Below, one piece after another: positions 1-6,596 of a DNA stretch of 12,449 nt. The position numbers and the translations under genes are program-made. Source of the stretch: an uncultured Actinoplanes sp. (GTDB taxonomy: Bacteria > Actinomycetota > Actinomycetes > Mycobacteriales > Micromonosporaceae). The stretch covers positions 1 through 12,449 of the forward strand of contig NZ_CAKUCL010000214.1 in NCBI RefSeq assembly GCF_934643405.1. The letters run 5' to 3'. How positions within the stretch are numbered: the stretch's first letter is position 1; each line of letters begins with the position of its first letter. The notes beneath the pieces were generated by a model. That model was not told the origin of the DNA. It did not search any database and saw nothing but the letters and a program-made list of their open reading frames with translations.

Positions 1-954
1 CCAGCTCAGGTGGGGCGGCAGGCCGACCATCAGCACGTCCACCGCACTGTCCCAGGATTCCAGGCTGTCGCGGACTTCGCGGGGCGTGCCGTACGCGGTG
101 AACTCGTCGAGGACGACCTGAGCGTCGGCGGGCACGATTCCGTGTGCCGGAGCGGGACGTGGGTTCGCCGCGCGGATCGCGTGGACAGCCTCCCGGTAAC
201 CCTGCTCGGCGACCGTCCGGGCGTACCCGTCGCCCATCGCGCACAGGTACCACGCCGTGGTGCCGGCCACGAGCGATCGGGCGGTGGCGGGATCGTCGTC
301 GGCGACCGTCATCGGGCCGGCAGCGACGGTGAGCGGTGTTCTCCCCGGGCCGGCGGTCGCACGCTGCCGGTTGAGTTCCTTGCCCTGGCCGGCGATTCCG
401 TCCCGGGTGACGAACAGGGGAAACCAGCCGTCGGCCAACTCGGCGGCAAGACGAACCGCGTGGTCGCCGCTTGCCGCCAGCCAGATCGGCAGATCCGGTA
501 CGGGCGGCTGGCCGAGGCGCAAGGGGCGGGCCGTGGAGGAGGAATCCAGCCGGGCACGTTCTCCGGTCAGCAGGGTGCGGACCTTCGTGGTGACGTCCCG
601 CAGTTTCGCGGTCGGATGAACGAACGGCAGGTCGTGGAACCCCTCGACGAGCGCTCTCGTGCTGGCGCCGAGGCCGAGGATGTAGCGACCCTTCGAGATC
701 CGGTGAAGCGTCGCGGCGGTCATCGCGAGCGTGCCGGGAGTGCGTCCCCAGATGGAGAGGATGGCGGACACGACCGTGATCTGCCGCGTGCGCAGGGCGA
801 TCTCGGCTGCCATGATGGTGGAGTCCAATCCCCAGCCCTCCGGCACGGCGAACACCTCATAGCCCAGTTCGTCGGCGAGCTGAGCGGTCCGCACGATGAT
901 GTCGAAGCGTGTTTCCATCGGTGTCAGCGCAACACCACGGCGTTTCATGGTCAT
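1..954 (-). CDS. LLM-class F420-dependent oxidoreductase (3' end cut by window edge)
   Basis: The visible 318 residues match the luciferase-like (LLM) TIM-barrel family, whose actinobacterial members mostly use reduced coenzyme F420 to reduce or oxidise small molecules in the cytoplasm. Supporting signs are the N-terminal first strand and helix (TRFDIIVRTAQLADELGYE), the VPEGWGLDS segment near residues 38-45, the typical GRYILGLGAS strand at 89-98, and the LPIWLAASGDHAVRLAAELA-type segment in the second half. ATG 954 is chosen because GGGAGG lies 7 bases upstream; ATG 948, two codons in, is possible but worse spaced. The frame is still open at base 1, so only the last few residues should be missing, judging by the usual length of about 320-340. 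It diverges from the MBL-fold gene, with 131 bases between the starts. The substrate cannot be told from sequence, and FMN use instead of F420 is not excluded. Confidence 0.88.
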   Translation of the reverse strand, partial: MTMKRRGVALTPMETRFDIIVRTAQLADELGYEVFAVPEGWGLDSTIMAAEIALRTRQITVVSAILSIWGRTPGTLAMTAATLHRISKGRYILGLGASTRALVEGFHDLPFVHPTAKLRDVTTKVRTLLTGERARLDSSSTARPLRLGQPPVPDLPIWLAASGDHAVRLAAELADGWFPLFVTRDGIAGQGKELNRQRATAGPGRTPLTVAAGPMTVADDDPATARSLVAGTTAWYLCAMGDGYARTVAEQGYREAVHAIRAANPRPAPAHGIVPADAQVVLDEFTAYGTPREVRDSLESWDSAVDVLMVGLPPHLSW

Positions 955-972
955 GCGGGTGCCTCCCAGCCG

Positions 973-989
973 GTCGTCGTGCGGACGAC
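973..989. promoter_or_regulatory. Inverted repeat, candidate operator between the LLM and MBL genes
   Basis: GTCGTC (973-978) and GACGAC (984-989) are perfect 6-base inverted arms around a 5-base spacer. The repeat sits directly downstream of, and partly overlaps, the proposed minus-strand -10 box of the LLM gene, so it would cover the transcription start. That is the usual place for a repressor site. No regulator gene lies beside it, and the function is inferred from position only. Confidence 0.3.
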
Positions 990-993
990 GCTA
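988..993 (-). promoter_or_regulatory. Candidate -10 element of the LLM oxidoreductase gene
   Basis: The minus strand reads TAGCGT within CTAGCGTCG, fitting the actinobacterial TANNNT -10 pattern. It would give an untranslated leader of about 27 bases containing the GGGAGG ribosome binding site. No convincing -35 hexamer is visible. The same 9-mer occurs before the genes starting at 4664 and 10163. Confidence 0.4.
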
Positions 994-1085
994 GGCCGGA
1001 ACGACTCGGCGGACAGGCGGGGAAAGACCGCAGGTGGTACCCCGATGCAGGTGCTGCAGCGACGCCACCGAGGAACGGAGATCGA

Positions 1086-1862
1086 GTGCTGACACAGATC
1101 GCGGAGGGTGTGCTCGTCCACCGGAGTGTGTTCTGCCAGAGCAACGCCGTGGTGGTGCAAGGGCGAGCCGGCGTGCTGCTCATCGACGCCGGGGTGCTCG
1201 ACGATGAGATGGTCTGCCTCGCCGACGACCTGTCCGCGTCGGGGCACGCCGTTGTTGCCGGCTTCTCGACGCATCCGCACTGGGACCACCTGCTCTGGCA
1301 CGCCCGGCTCGGGGATGCGCCGCGGTACGGCACGGCCCGCTGCGCGGCCACCGCCCGGGAGCGGCTGTCGGACCCGGGCGTCAGGGCTCGCCTCGCCCGC
1401 CTGATACCGCCGGACATCGTCGAGCACGTGCCGCTGGACCTGCTCGGCGCCATCACCGGACTGCCCGCCGGCACGGCGCGGATTCCGTGGGATGGGCCTC
1501 GCGTCCGGATCGTCGAGCATCAAGGGCATGCCCCGGGCCACGCCGCGCTGGTGATTGAGGAGCGCGGGGTGCTGGTCGCCGGCGACATGCTCTCGGACGT
1601 CCTGATCCCCTTGCTCGACCTGAGCGGCACCGCCGACCCGGTCGGGGACTACCTTGCCGCGCTGCGACTGCTCGAGAGCCTGGCGCGCGACGTCGATGTC
1701 GTCGTGCCCGGCCACGGGTCCGTCTGCGCAGGCGGCGCCGATCGGATGACCGCACGGATCGACCACGACCGGGCGTACGTGCACGCCCTGCGGGACGGCC
1801 GTGTTCTCAGCGATCCGCGGATCGGCCCGGCCGAGGAGCAACTCCAGCGTCTCGCCGGATGA
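1086..1862 (+). CDS. MBL-fold metallo-hydrolase
   Basis: A 258-residue metallo-beta-lactamase-fold protein, probably a cytoplasmic hydrolase. The metal-binding set is visible in order: HPHWDH at residues 63-68 (H63, H65, D67, H68), H148 or H152 in GHAPGH, D167 in AGDMLSD, and H210 in VPGHGS. This is a complete di-metal site, so the enzyme should be active. The length suits single-domain members of the family (glyoxalase II-like, lactonase or beta-lactamase-like); the substrate cannot be assigned. GTG 1086 is chosen because GGAG lies 5 bases upstream and the protein then begins directly with the first MBL strand. The longer open frame back to 909 would run into the divergent LLM gene and encodes low-complexity sequence. 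It converges on the kinase gene at 1878 with a 15-base gap. Confidence 0.88.
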   Translation: MLTQIAEGVLVHRSVFCQSNAVVVQGRAGVLLIDAGVLDDEMVCLADDLSASGHAVVAGFSTHPHWDHLLWHARLGDAPRYGTARCAATARERLSDPGVRARLARLIPPDIVEHVPLDLLGAITGLPAGTARIPWDGPRVRIVEHQGHAPGHAALVIEERGVLVAGDMLSDVLIPLLDLSGTADPVGDYLAALRLLESLARDVDVVVPGHGSVCAGGADRMTARIDHDRAYVHALRDGRVLSDPRIGPAEEQLQRLAG

Positions 1863-1877
1863 ACGCGGGACGCTCGG

Positions 1878-2993
1878 CTAGCGATCCGCCAGTGGGACGG
1901 GCGGGTGCGACGGCAACTGGGCGGTCACCGACCAACCTCCCGAGGCGGTCGGGGTCGCGGTGAAGGTGCCGGCCAGGGCCTGGACCCGTTCGCGCAAGCC
2001 GATCAGGCCACGGCCGGTGCCGGTCAACGCAGCCGCGGAGCCGGGCGGAGGCCGGTCGTTCTCCACCTCGACGGTCAGGGCGCGGCCGGAGGCGTCCGTT
2101 CGCAGCAGGACGTGGACTTCGGCTCCGGGGGCGTGACGCAGAGCGTTCGTCAAACCCTCCTGCACCACCCGGACCGCGGCGTGGGCCTGCTCCGCGGAGA
2201 TGCCGTCCCGGGAACCCTCGAGGCGGCACGTCACGTTCAGGCCGCTCCGGGCGGCCCGGGTCACCAACTCGTCGATCAAGGTCAGGTCGGGTGTGGCCAC
2301 CTCGGTGCCGGCCAGCAGGTCGATCAGGCGTTGCAGGTCGGCCTGACCCTGGCGGGCGGAGGCGGCGATCACCGCCAGCGACTCGGCGGCCAGGTCGGGA
2401 GACTGTCGCTGACCGGCGGCGGCCTGGACGACCATGACACTGAGCGCGTGGCCGACGATGTCGTGCAGTTCCGAGGCTATCCGGGCGCGCTCGTTGCGGA
2501 CCGAGAGCTCGGCGAACAACTCCCGCTCGGCGGCCAGCTCGCGGCCCCGCTCGGCGAGTTCCTCGGCGGTCCGGCGGCGTAGCCGCAGCGCGGTTCCGGC
2601 CACGAAGCCGGGCAGCGTGAGAATCAGCAGGCCGGGACTGTCGTCGCCGGTCAGGACATAGAGCAAGGACAGATAGAGGACGTACGCCGTGGCGGCCCAC
2701 CAGGCGGCCCGGCCGGAGAAGTGTTCGGCCAGCAATGTCGCGTACGCAAGAAGAATCAGGAGGACGAAATTGCTGGGCTCCGGGCCGGTGAAGAGAGGGA
2801 CCAGCAACAACGACGGGCCGGCGATGAGCGTCGCCACCGGGTGACTGCGCCAACCGGCCACCGCCGCGCCGCCGCAGGCGAGGGCGAGCGTGCCGATCCA
2901 TTGCGCTGGGCTCTGCGGGCCGCCGTCGAGAAGGACGGGAACCGCCGCGGCGCACATGGCCGCGGCCCCGACGAGAAAATCGCGCGCGACCAT
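1878..2993 (-). CDS. Sensor histidine kinase, NarL/HisKA_3 family, catalytically intact
   Basis: A 371-residue membrane kinase that should autophosphorylate and pass phosphate to the response regulator encoded at 4766. Residues 1-135 are hydrophobic, with about five membrane spans and little extracytoplasmic loop. A linker helix rich in Arg and Glu (138-165) follows. The HisKA_3 dimerisation motif is ERARIASELHD, with the phosphoacceptor at H177. The HATPase_c domain shows the N-box QEGLTNALRHA (N283) and the glycine box GTGRGLIGLRERV (325-337). ATG 2993 overlaps the stop codon of the upstream gene by one base (TGATG). No clear Shine-Dalgarno is present, so translation is probably coupled to that gene. 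The stimulus is unknown. It has all the catalytic residues its upstream paralogue lacks. Confidence 0.93.
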   Translation of the reverse strand: MVARDFLVGAAAMCAAAVPVLLDGGPQSPAQWIGTLALACGGAAVAGWRSHPVATLIAGPSLLLVPLFTGPEPSNFVLLILLAYATLLAEHFSGRAAWWAATAYVLYLSLLYVLTGDDSPGLLILTLPGFVAGTALRLRRRTAEELAERGRELAAERELFAELSVRNERARIASELHDIVGHALSVMVVQAAAGQRQSPDLAAESLAVIAASARQGQADLQRLIDLLAGTEVATPDLTLIDELVTRAARSGLNVTCRLEGSRDGISAEQAHAAVRVVQEGLTNALRHAPGAEVHVLLRTDASGRALTVEVENDRPPPGSAAALTGTGRGLIGLRERVQALAGTFTATPTASGGWSVTAQLPSHPPVPLADR

Positions 2994-4102
2994 CAGACCG
3001 GTAGGTGGGCAACCACTCGGGCCCGGCCGCGCGCCGTCCGTACGGTCAAGGAACCCGCGTGCAGAAGGGCGCGTTCCCGCGCCCGGCCGACCGCCTCGCG
3101 CAGGTCGACCCGACGGGTTGCAGGACCCGCCACGCGGATCTCCAACGCGGTGGGGGAGAAGGCCACCGCGACGCCCACCGGGGCGGCGGCGTCGTGGGCG
3201 AAGGCGGTGATCAGGTGCTCGACGATGCGGTACGCGGACAGCTCGACGCTCGCGGGGAGCATGCGTGGCTCGCCGGAGACCTGGAGCGCGCAGTGCAGGT
3301 GGCGGGCCAGCAGGGCGTCCAGGTGGGCGACGGACGGGACCGGGGCCAGCGCGACCTCGCCGCCGCGCAGGAGGCCCACCATCTCGCGCATGTCGGCCAG
3401 CGTCCGGCGGCTGTCCTCCTCCAGGGTCACCAGGGCCGCGCGTGCCGCCTCCGGATCGGTGGTCGTCGAACCGGTTTCGGCGGCCGCCGCCAGCCGGCCG
3501 AGGCGCTCGTCCAGCAGCGTCTCCAGCCGGGCGGACAACCGCAGGCGGTCGTCGTTGACCTCCAGGGCCGCTCGCTCGTCCCGTACACGACGCAGCTCCT
3601 CGTTGTGTCGCCGCAGCTCGCGAGCCATCTCGGCGCGGTGAGCGACGATCCGCGCGATGCCGAACAGGATTCCGCACAAAACCAGCGCGACCGGGAGCAG
3701 ATCGACGCCCGCCGCGGTGTCGCGCACCAGGACCAAGGCGCTGAGCAGGCCGGACGCGACAGCGGCGAGATACCGCCGGCCGGACAGGCCGCTGAGGAAG
3801 GCCAGGGTGAACGCGAGCGGCAGGCCCGAACCGCAGCGGACGACCCAACCGAAGGCCAGCAGGCTGACGGCCGTCGCGGCGCACGAGGCCAGCACGACCG
3901 CGAGGATGCCGCGCCGCCACCACAGCACCGGCAGCGCGGCAGCGACGGAGACCGGCACCATCAGCCAGGAGTGCGAATCGACGCGGGTCGCGCGGTCGTC
4001 GCTGACGACGTTCAGCACCGCCAGCGACGCCCCCAGGGTGCACAACAGCGCGGTCAGCACGACGTCCACGGGACGGATCCCGCGCCGGAGCTCGGACAAC
4101 AT
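2993..4102 (-). CDS. Histidine-kinase-like protein with degenerate catalytic core (probable pseudokinase)
   Basis: A 369-residue protein with the architecture of a NarL-family sensor kinase: about six membrane spans (roughly 13-150), a charged linker (154-180), a DHp-like pair of helices (183-250) and an HATPase-like end (255-369). The DHp second helix is still recognisable (LADMREMVGLLR, 235-246). Aligned with the neighbouring intact kinase, the phosphoacceptor His is Glu (E194, in RLSARLETLLDE), the following Asp is Thr (T195), the N-box Asn is Ala (A300, in HLITAFAHD), and the glycine box is lost (DLREAVGRARERA, 333-345). It should therefore neither bind ATP normally nor autophosphorylate. 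The reading frame is full length with no stop, so it looks maintained rather than decayed. ATG 4102 has GGGAGG four to five bases upstream. Inferred role: partner or modulator of the intact kinase it overlaps. Confidence 0.88.
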   Translation of the reverse strand: MLSELRRGIRPVDVVLTALLCTLGASLAVLNVVSDDRATRVDSHSWLMVPVSVAAALPVLWWRRGILAVVLASCAATAVSLLAFGWVVRCGSGLPLAFTLAFLSGLSGRRYLAAVASGLLSALVLVRDTAAGVDLLPVALVLCGILFGIARIVAHRAEMARELRRHNEELRRVRDERAALEVNDDRLRLSARLETLLDERLGRLAAAAETGSTTTDPEAARAALVTLEEDSRRTLADMREMVGLLRGGEVALAPVPSVAHLDALLARHLHCALQVSGEPRMLPASVELSAYRIVEHLITAFAHDAAAPVGVAVAFSPTALEIRVAGPATRRVDLREAVGRARERALLHAGSLTVRTARGRARVVAHLPV

Positions 4103-4127
4103 CGTGACCTCCCGACTGGCAATCAGG

Positions 4128-4664
4128 TCAGACGTACGACTTGACGGGCGCGGCGGTTGCGGCGGGCACCTCGGACGCCGCCGCCGAACGCCGTCGCAGC
4201 CAGAGGCCGGCTCCCCAGGCCCCGGCGGCGATCGCGGCCGTGACGCCGATGATTGCCAATCCTGCTGCCGAGTCGCGCACCAGGACAATCACCTGGACGG
4301 CCACGCTCGCGACCAGGCCCACGACGGAGAGCCGGGTGCTCATCAGCCGTCCGGCGCTGTAGGCGAGCGCGATCGAGAGCGGCAGCCCGGCGCCGCAACG
4401 GACCGTCCAGCCGAACGCCAGGACGTGGATCGTCAGGGCGGCGAGGGTCACGGCGAACACCGCGAGCATGCTGCGCCGCCGCCAGAGAAGGGGCAGGGTG
4501 GCCACGGCGAAAACGGGAATCATCAGCCACGAGCGGGAATCCATCCGCATGCCTGGATCCGGATCGCTGGTGACGTCGGCGACCATCAGAGCGACGCCGA
4601 GTGCGGTGAGAAGTGCGGCGAGAACGACGTCACCCTTGCGGACGCCGGCGAAGAGTGTGTTCAT
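4128..4664 (-). CDS. Stand-alone membrane sensor-domain protein, paralogue of the pseudokinase N-terminus
   Basis: A 178-residue integral membrane protein with about five or six hydrophobic segments (roughly 12-31, 46-61, 65-86, 92-105, 113-131, 137-156) and a short Ala/Ser-rich cytoplasmic tail. It aligns through most of its length with the membrane part of the next gene: both have DVVL.ALL..LG, then DS.SWLM.PV, then LAFGW.VRCG.GLPL, then VLVRD.AAG, at nearly identical positions. It lacks any kinase domain, with no frameshift: it stops cleanly after the last span. The gap to the pseudokinase start is 25 bases, so it is probably first in a three-gene operon. ATG 4664 lies 7 bases after a TAGCGT box, so translation may be leaderless; a GGGG before the start is a weak alternative. 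The family has no name I recognise. A sensing or dimer-poisoning role is inference. Confidence 0.82.
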   Translation of the reverse strand: MNTLFAGVRKGDVVLAALLTALGVALMVADVTSDPDPGMRMDSRSWLMIPVFAVATLPLLWRRRSMLAVFAVTLAALTIHVLAFGWTVRCGAGLPLSIALAYSAGRLMSTRLSVVGLVASVAVQVIVLVRDSAAGLAIIGVTAAIAAGAWGAGLWLRRRSAAASEVPAATAAPVKSYV

Positions 4665-4671
4665 GTCCCCG

Positions 4672-4677
4672 ACGCTA
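4672..4677 (-). promoter_or_regulatory. Candidate -10 element of the sensor/pseudokinase/kinase operon
   Basis: The minus strand reads TAGCGT, within CTAGCGTCG, ending 7 bases before ATG 4664. It fits TANNNT and would start transcription at or close to the ATG. No clear -35 is seen. Confidence 0.4.
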
Positions 4678-4731
4678 GGATCCGGTCCCGGCCCAGGTCG
4701 TCCTCATCACGGGGCATCTTCTCCGGGTGCT

Positions 4732-4749
4732 GTAGTCCTGGAGAACTAC
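4732..4749. promoter_or_regulatory. Imperfect palindrome, candidate response-regulator operator
   Basis: GTAGTCCTGGAGAACTAC is an 18-base dyad with 14 of 18 positions symmetric and perfect 5-base outer arms (GTAGT/ACTAC). It lies in the only promoter region shared by the kinase operon and the response regulator gene. It also overlaps the expected -35 position of the latter (about 4731-4736), where LuxR-type activators often bind. Autoregulation is common for such pairs; binding here is inferred. Confidence 0.4.
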
Positions 4750-4753
4750 CCGG

Positions 4754-4759
4754 CACAAT
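4754..4759 (+). promoter_or_regulatory. Candidate -10 element of the response regulator gene
   Basis: CACAAT lies exactly six bases before GTG 4766. It departs from TANNNT only at the first base. The spacing equals that seen at four other genes in the window, suggesting a leaderless transcript. The alternative ATG at 4758 is out of frame with the regulator. Confidence 0.35.
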
Positions 4760-4765
4760 GAGCGG

Positions 4766-5428
4766 GTGTCCGATCCGATCCGGGTGCTCGTCGTCGACGA
4801 TCAGCAGCTGCTGCGCGCCGGTTTCCGGGTGATTCTCAGCGCCGAGCCGGGCATCGAGGTGGTCGGCGAGGCGGACGACGGGCAGGCCGCGATCGACCTG
4901 GTGCGCGCCACCAAGCCGGACGTCGTGCTGATGGACATCCGCATGCCGGAAATGGACGGGCTGAGCGCGACCGAGCGGCTGATGGCCATGCCGGAGCCGC
5001 CCCGCGTGGTCGTGCTGACCACGTTCGATCAGAACGAATACGTCGTACGGGCATTGCGAGCCGGCGCTTACGGCTTTCTGCTCAAGGACACGCCGACCAC
5101 CCGGCTGATCACCGCCGTGCGGGCCGCGGCCGCCGGTGACGCGCTGATCGAGCCGTCGATCACCCGGCGACTCGTCGAGCGTTTCGCGGCACCGATCGAA
5201 GAATCCCGAGGTCTTCCCCCGGCCGTACGGGCATTGACCGACCGGGAACGGGAAGTGCTCCGGCTCGTGGCCCGCGGGTTGTCCAACGCCGAGATCGCCG
5301 CCGAGATCGTGGTCGCCGAGAACACGGTGAAGACCCACGTGGCCCGCATCCTCGCCAAGCTGGGCGTCCGCGATCGCGTGCAGGCCGTGGTCCTGGCGTA
5401 CGAATCGGGCTTCGTCGCACCCGGGTGA
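4766..5428 (+). CDS. Response regulator transcription factor, NarL/FixJ (LuxR-type HTH) family
   Basis: A 220-residue regulator with a standard receiver domain (about 4-120) and a LuxR-type DNA-binding domain (about 153-215). Receiver residues are all present: acidic pair D11/D12, phosphoacceptor D57 in VVLMDIRMPEMDG, T85/T86, and K107 in FLLKD. The HTH reads LTDREREVLRLVARGLSNAEI followed by ENTVKTHVARILAKLGVRDR, typical of the family. It is transcribed away from the sensor/pseudokinase/kinase genes and is their natural partner; the intact kinase encoded at 1878-2993 is the expected phosphodonor. The frame fixes GTG 4766 as start; there is no good Shine-Dalgarno, only a -10-like box six bases upstream. 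It ends one base before the stop codon of the convergent PrsW gene. Confidence 0.95.
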   Translation: MSDPIRVLVVDDQQLLRAGFRVILSAEPGIEVVGEADDGQAAIDLVRATKPDVVLMDIRMPEMDGLSATERLMAMPEPPRVVVLTTFDQNEYVVRALRAGAYGFLLKDTPTTRLITAVRAAAAGDALIEPSITRRLVERFAAPIEESRGLPPAVRALTDREREVLRLVARGLSNAEIAAEIVVAENTVKTHVARILAKLGVRDRVQAVVLAYESGFVAPG

Positions 5429-5429
5429 T

Positions 5430-6596
5430 CTATCGGGCCGGCTGCGGTGGCCGAAGACCTTCGATGCGCAGGAGTTCGGACCGCGCGTGGGCCACCCTCG
5501 CGGTCTCGGCACCGCCCGCGGCGGCGATCTCGTGCGCCAGGTCGTTCGCGGCCTCCATCAGATGGCGCGCCCGGCGACGGCTGCGCACCTGCTTGCGGAA
5601 ACGCTTGCGGTCCCGTCGCAGACCGCTGACCGCGGTCAACAGGGCGGGGTCGAGCACGCCCGCCTCCGCCTCGGGGGCGAGCAGGTCCCGTACCCAGACC
5701 CGCTCTGTCGATGCGGCGTGCCGCAGCACCCAGAACAGAATGATGATGCTGAGCGGCATGAGGATGAGATACGGGAGCAGGAAGGAGAACAGCACACTGC
5801 CGCCGGCCAGGGCGCCGGCGTCGTCCCAGGCGAAGTGCAGGAACATGGCGAGCAGGCAGCAGATGACGCCGCGCGGGACGTTTCGCTCGCCGGGTGTGCG
5901 GCCGAGGATCCACATGACGCCCGCGCAGAAAATGGCGCTGTACAACGCGTGCGACGTGATCCCGGTGAAGCCGCGGATGAACAGGATCAGCAACGACGAC
6001 TGCAGCTGGCCCACGCCGAAGGACGAGGTGGCGTTGTTGTACGCGTACAGGACGTCCTCGAAGACCTGGAATCCCAGGCCGATGTAGGCGCCGATGATGA
6101 AACCGTCGTACGCGCTGCGGACCAGCCGGGAGGCCAGCCCGATCAGGATGATCAGGCCGAGCGCCTTGCCCCATTCCTCGTTGATCGGCGCGGTGAGCCC
6201 GGCCGCCCAGTCACCGGCGTTCGCCGGGCCGATCAGCTTCGACCAGGTTTCCAGCGTCGCGGTGTTCGAGGGCAGGGCGATCCAGAAGGCGGCCGCCAGC
6301 CCGCCCCACATGAAGCCGGTGGCCAGCAGGCCGGCCGGCTGCGCGGTGTAGCGGTTGTGCCGGCGCAGGAAAAGCAGCCACGGAATGAGGTAGATCGCGA
6401 AGAACACGATGCCACTGGTGACGGCAAGGCGGTACGGGCCGAACGCGGGCGCGAACACCTTGAAGATGCTGACCGCGCCGGCGCCGGCGCCGACCGCGTA
6501 CACCCAGAAGGCCGGGTTGTGCGGCTGGATCAGCTTGAACCGCTGACCCCAGCCGGAGCGCTCGATCGCGTCGAGCTGAGCAGCCTTGGCGGTCAC
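5430..6596 (-). CDS. PrsW-family intramembrane metalloprotease
   Basis: A 388-residue multi-pass membrane protein of the PrsW type, relatives of the Bacillus protease that cuts an anti-sigma factor. Spans cover roughly 29-300. The family's catalytic motifs are visible in order: PINEEWGKALG (E140, E141, K144), GFQVFEDVLYAY (E180, D181), ITSHALYSA (H216) and FLHFAWDDAG (H254, D258), so it should be active. A basic cytoplasmic tail of about 85 residues (RRDRKRFRKQ near 327-336, then a helical stretch) is longer than the core needs. GTG 6596 overlaps the upstream stop codon in GTGA (4-base overlap), marking translational coupling with the membrane-anchored protein before it. A longer open frame upstream runs through that gene in another frame and is not coding. 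The substrate is unknown. Confidence 0.92.
   Translation of the reverse strand: MTAKAAQLDAIERSGWGQRFKLIQPHNPAFWVYAVGAGAGAVSIFKVFAPAFGPYRLAVTSGIVFFAIYLIPWLLFLRRHNRYTAQPAGLLATGFMWGGLAAAFWIALPSNTATLETWSKLIGPANAGDWAAGLTAPINEEWGKALGLIILIGLASRLVRSAYDGFIIGAYIGLGFQVFEDVLYAYNNATSSFGVGQLQSSLLILFIRGFTGITSHALYSAIFCAGVMWILGRTPGERNVPRGVICCLLAMFLHFAWDDAGALAGGSVLFSFLLPYLILMPLSIIILFWVLRHAASTERVWVRDLLAPEAEAGVLDPALLTAVSGLRRDRKRFRKQVRSRRRARHLMEAANDLAHEIAAAGGAETARVAHARSELLRIEGLRPPQPAR

Noticed and set aside
1044..1091. A 15-codon ORF ending across the MBL gene start (possible leader peptide)
   Set aside because: There is no -10 box at leaderless spacing and no Shine-Dalgarno before its ATG. The overlap with GTG 1086 is compatible with chance.
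10..1092. A 360-codon open frame on the plus strand
   Set aside because: It is antisense to the LLM oxidoreductase, which has clear family motifs. The plus-strand translation is Gly/Arg-rich low complexity, a usual shadow in G+C-rich DNA.
1878..4043. A 721-codon minus-strand frame that could read as a kinase fused to a long N-terminal extension
   Set aside because: The extension beyond 2993 is another frame of the pseudokinase gene and has no domain features. The TGATG overlap and membrane start at 2993 give a better gene boundary.
4676..4681. TAGGAT on the plus strand as a -10 box for the response regulator
   Set aside because: It is a good hexamer but lies about 85 bases upstream and overlaps the minus-strand TAGCGT box. 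CACAAT at 4754 has the same six-base spacing as other genes here.
4758..4800. ATG at 4758 as start of the response regulator
   Set aside because: It is out of frame with the receiver domain. GTG 4766 is the in-frame start.
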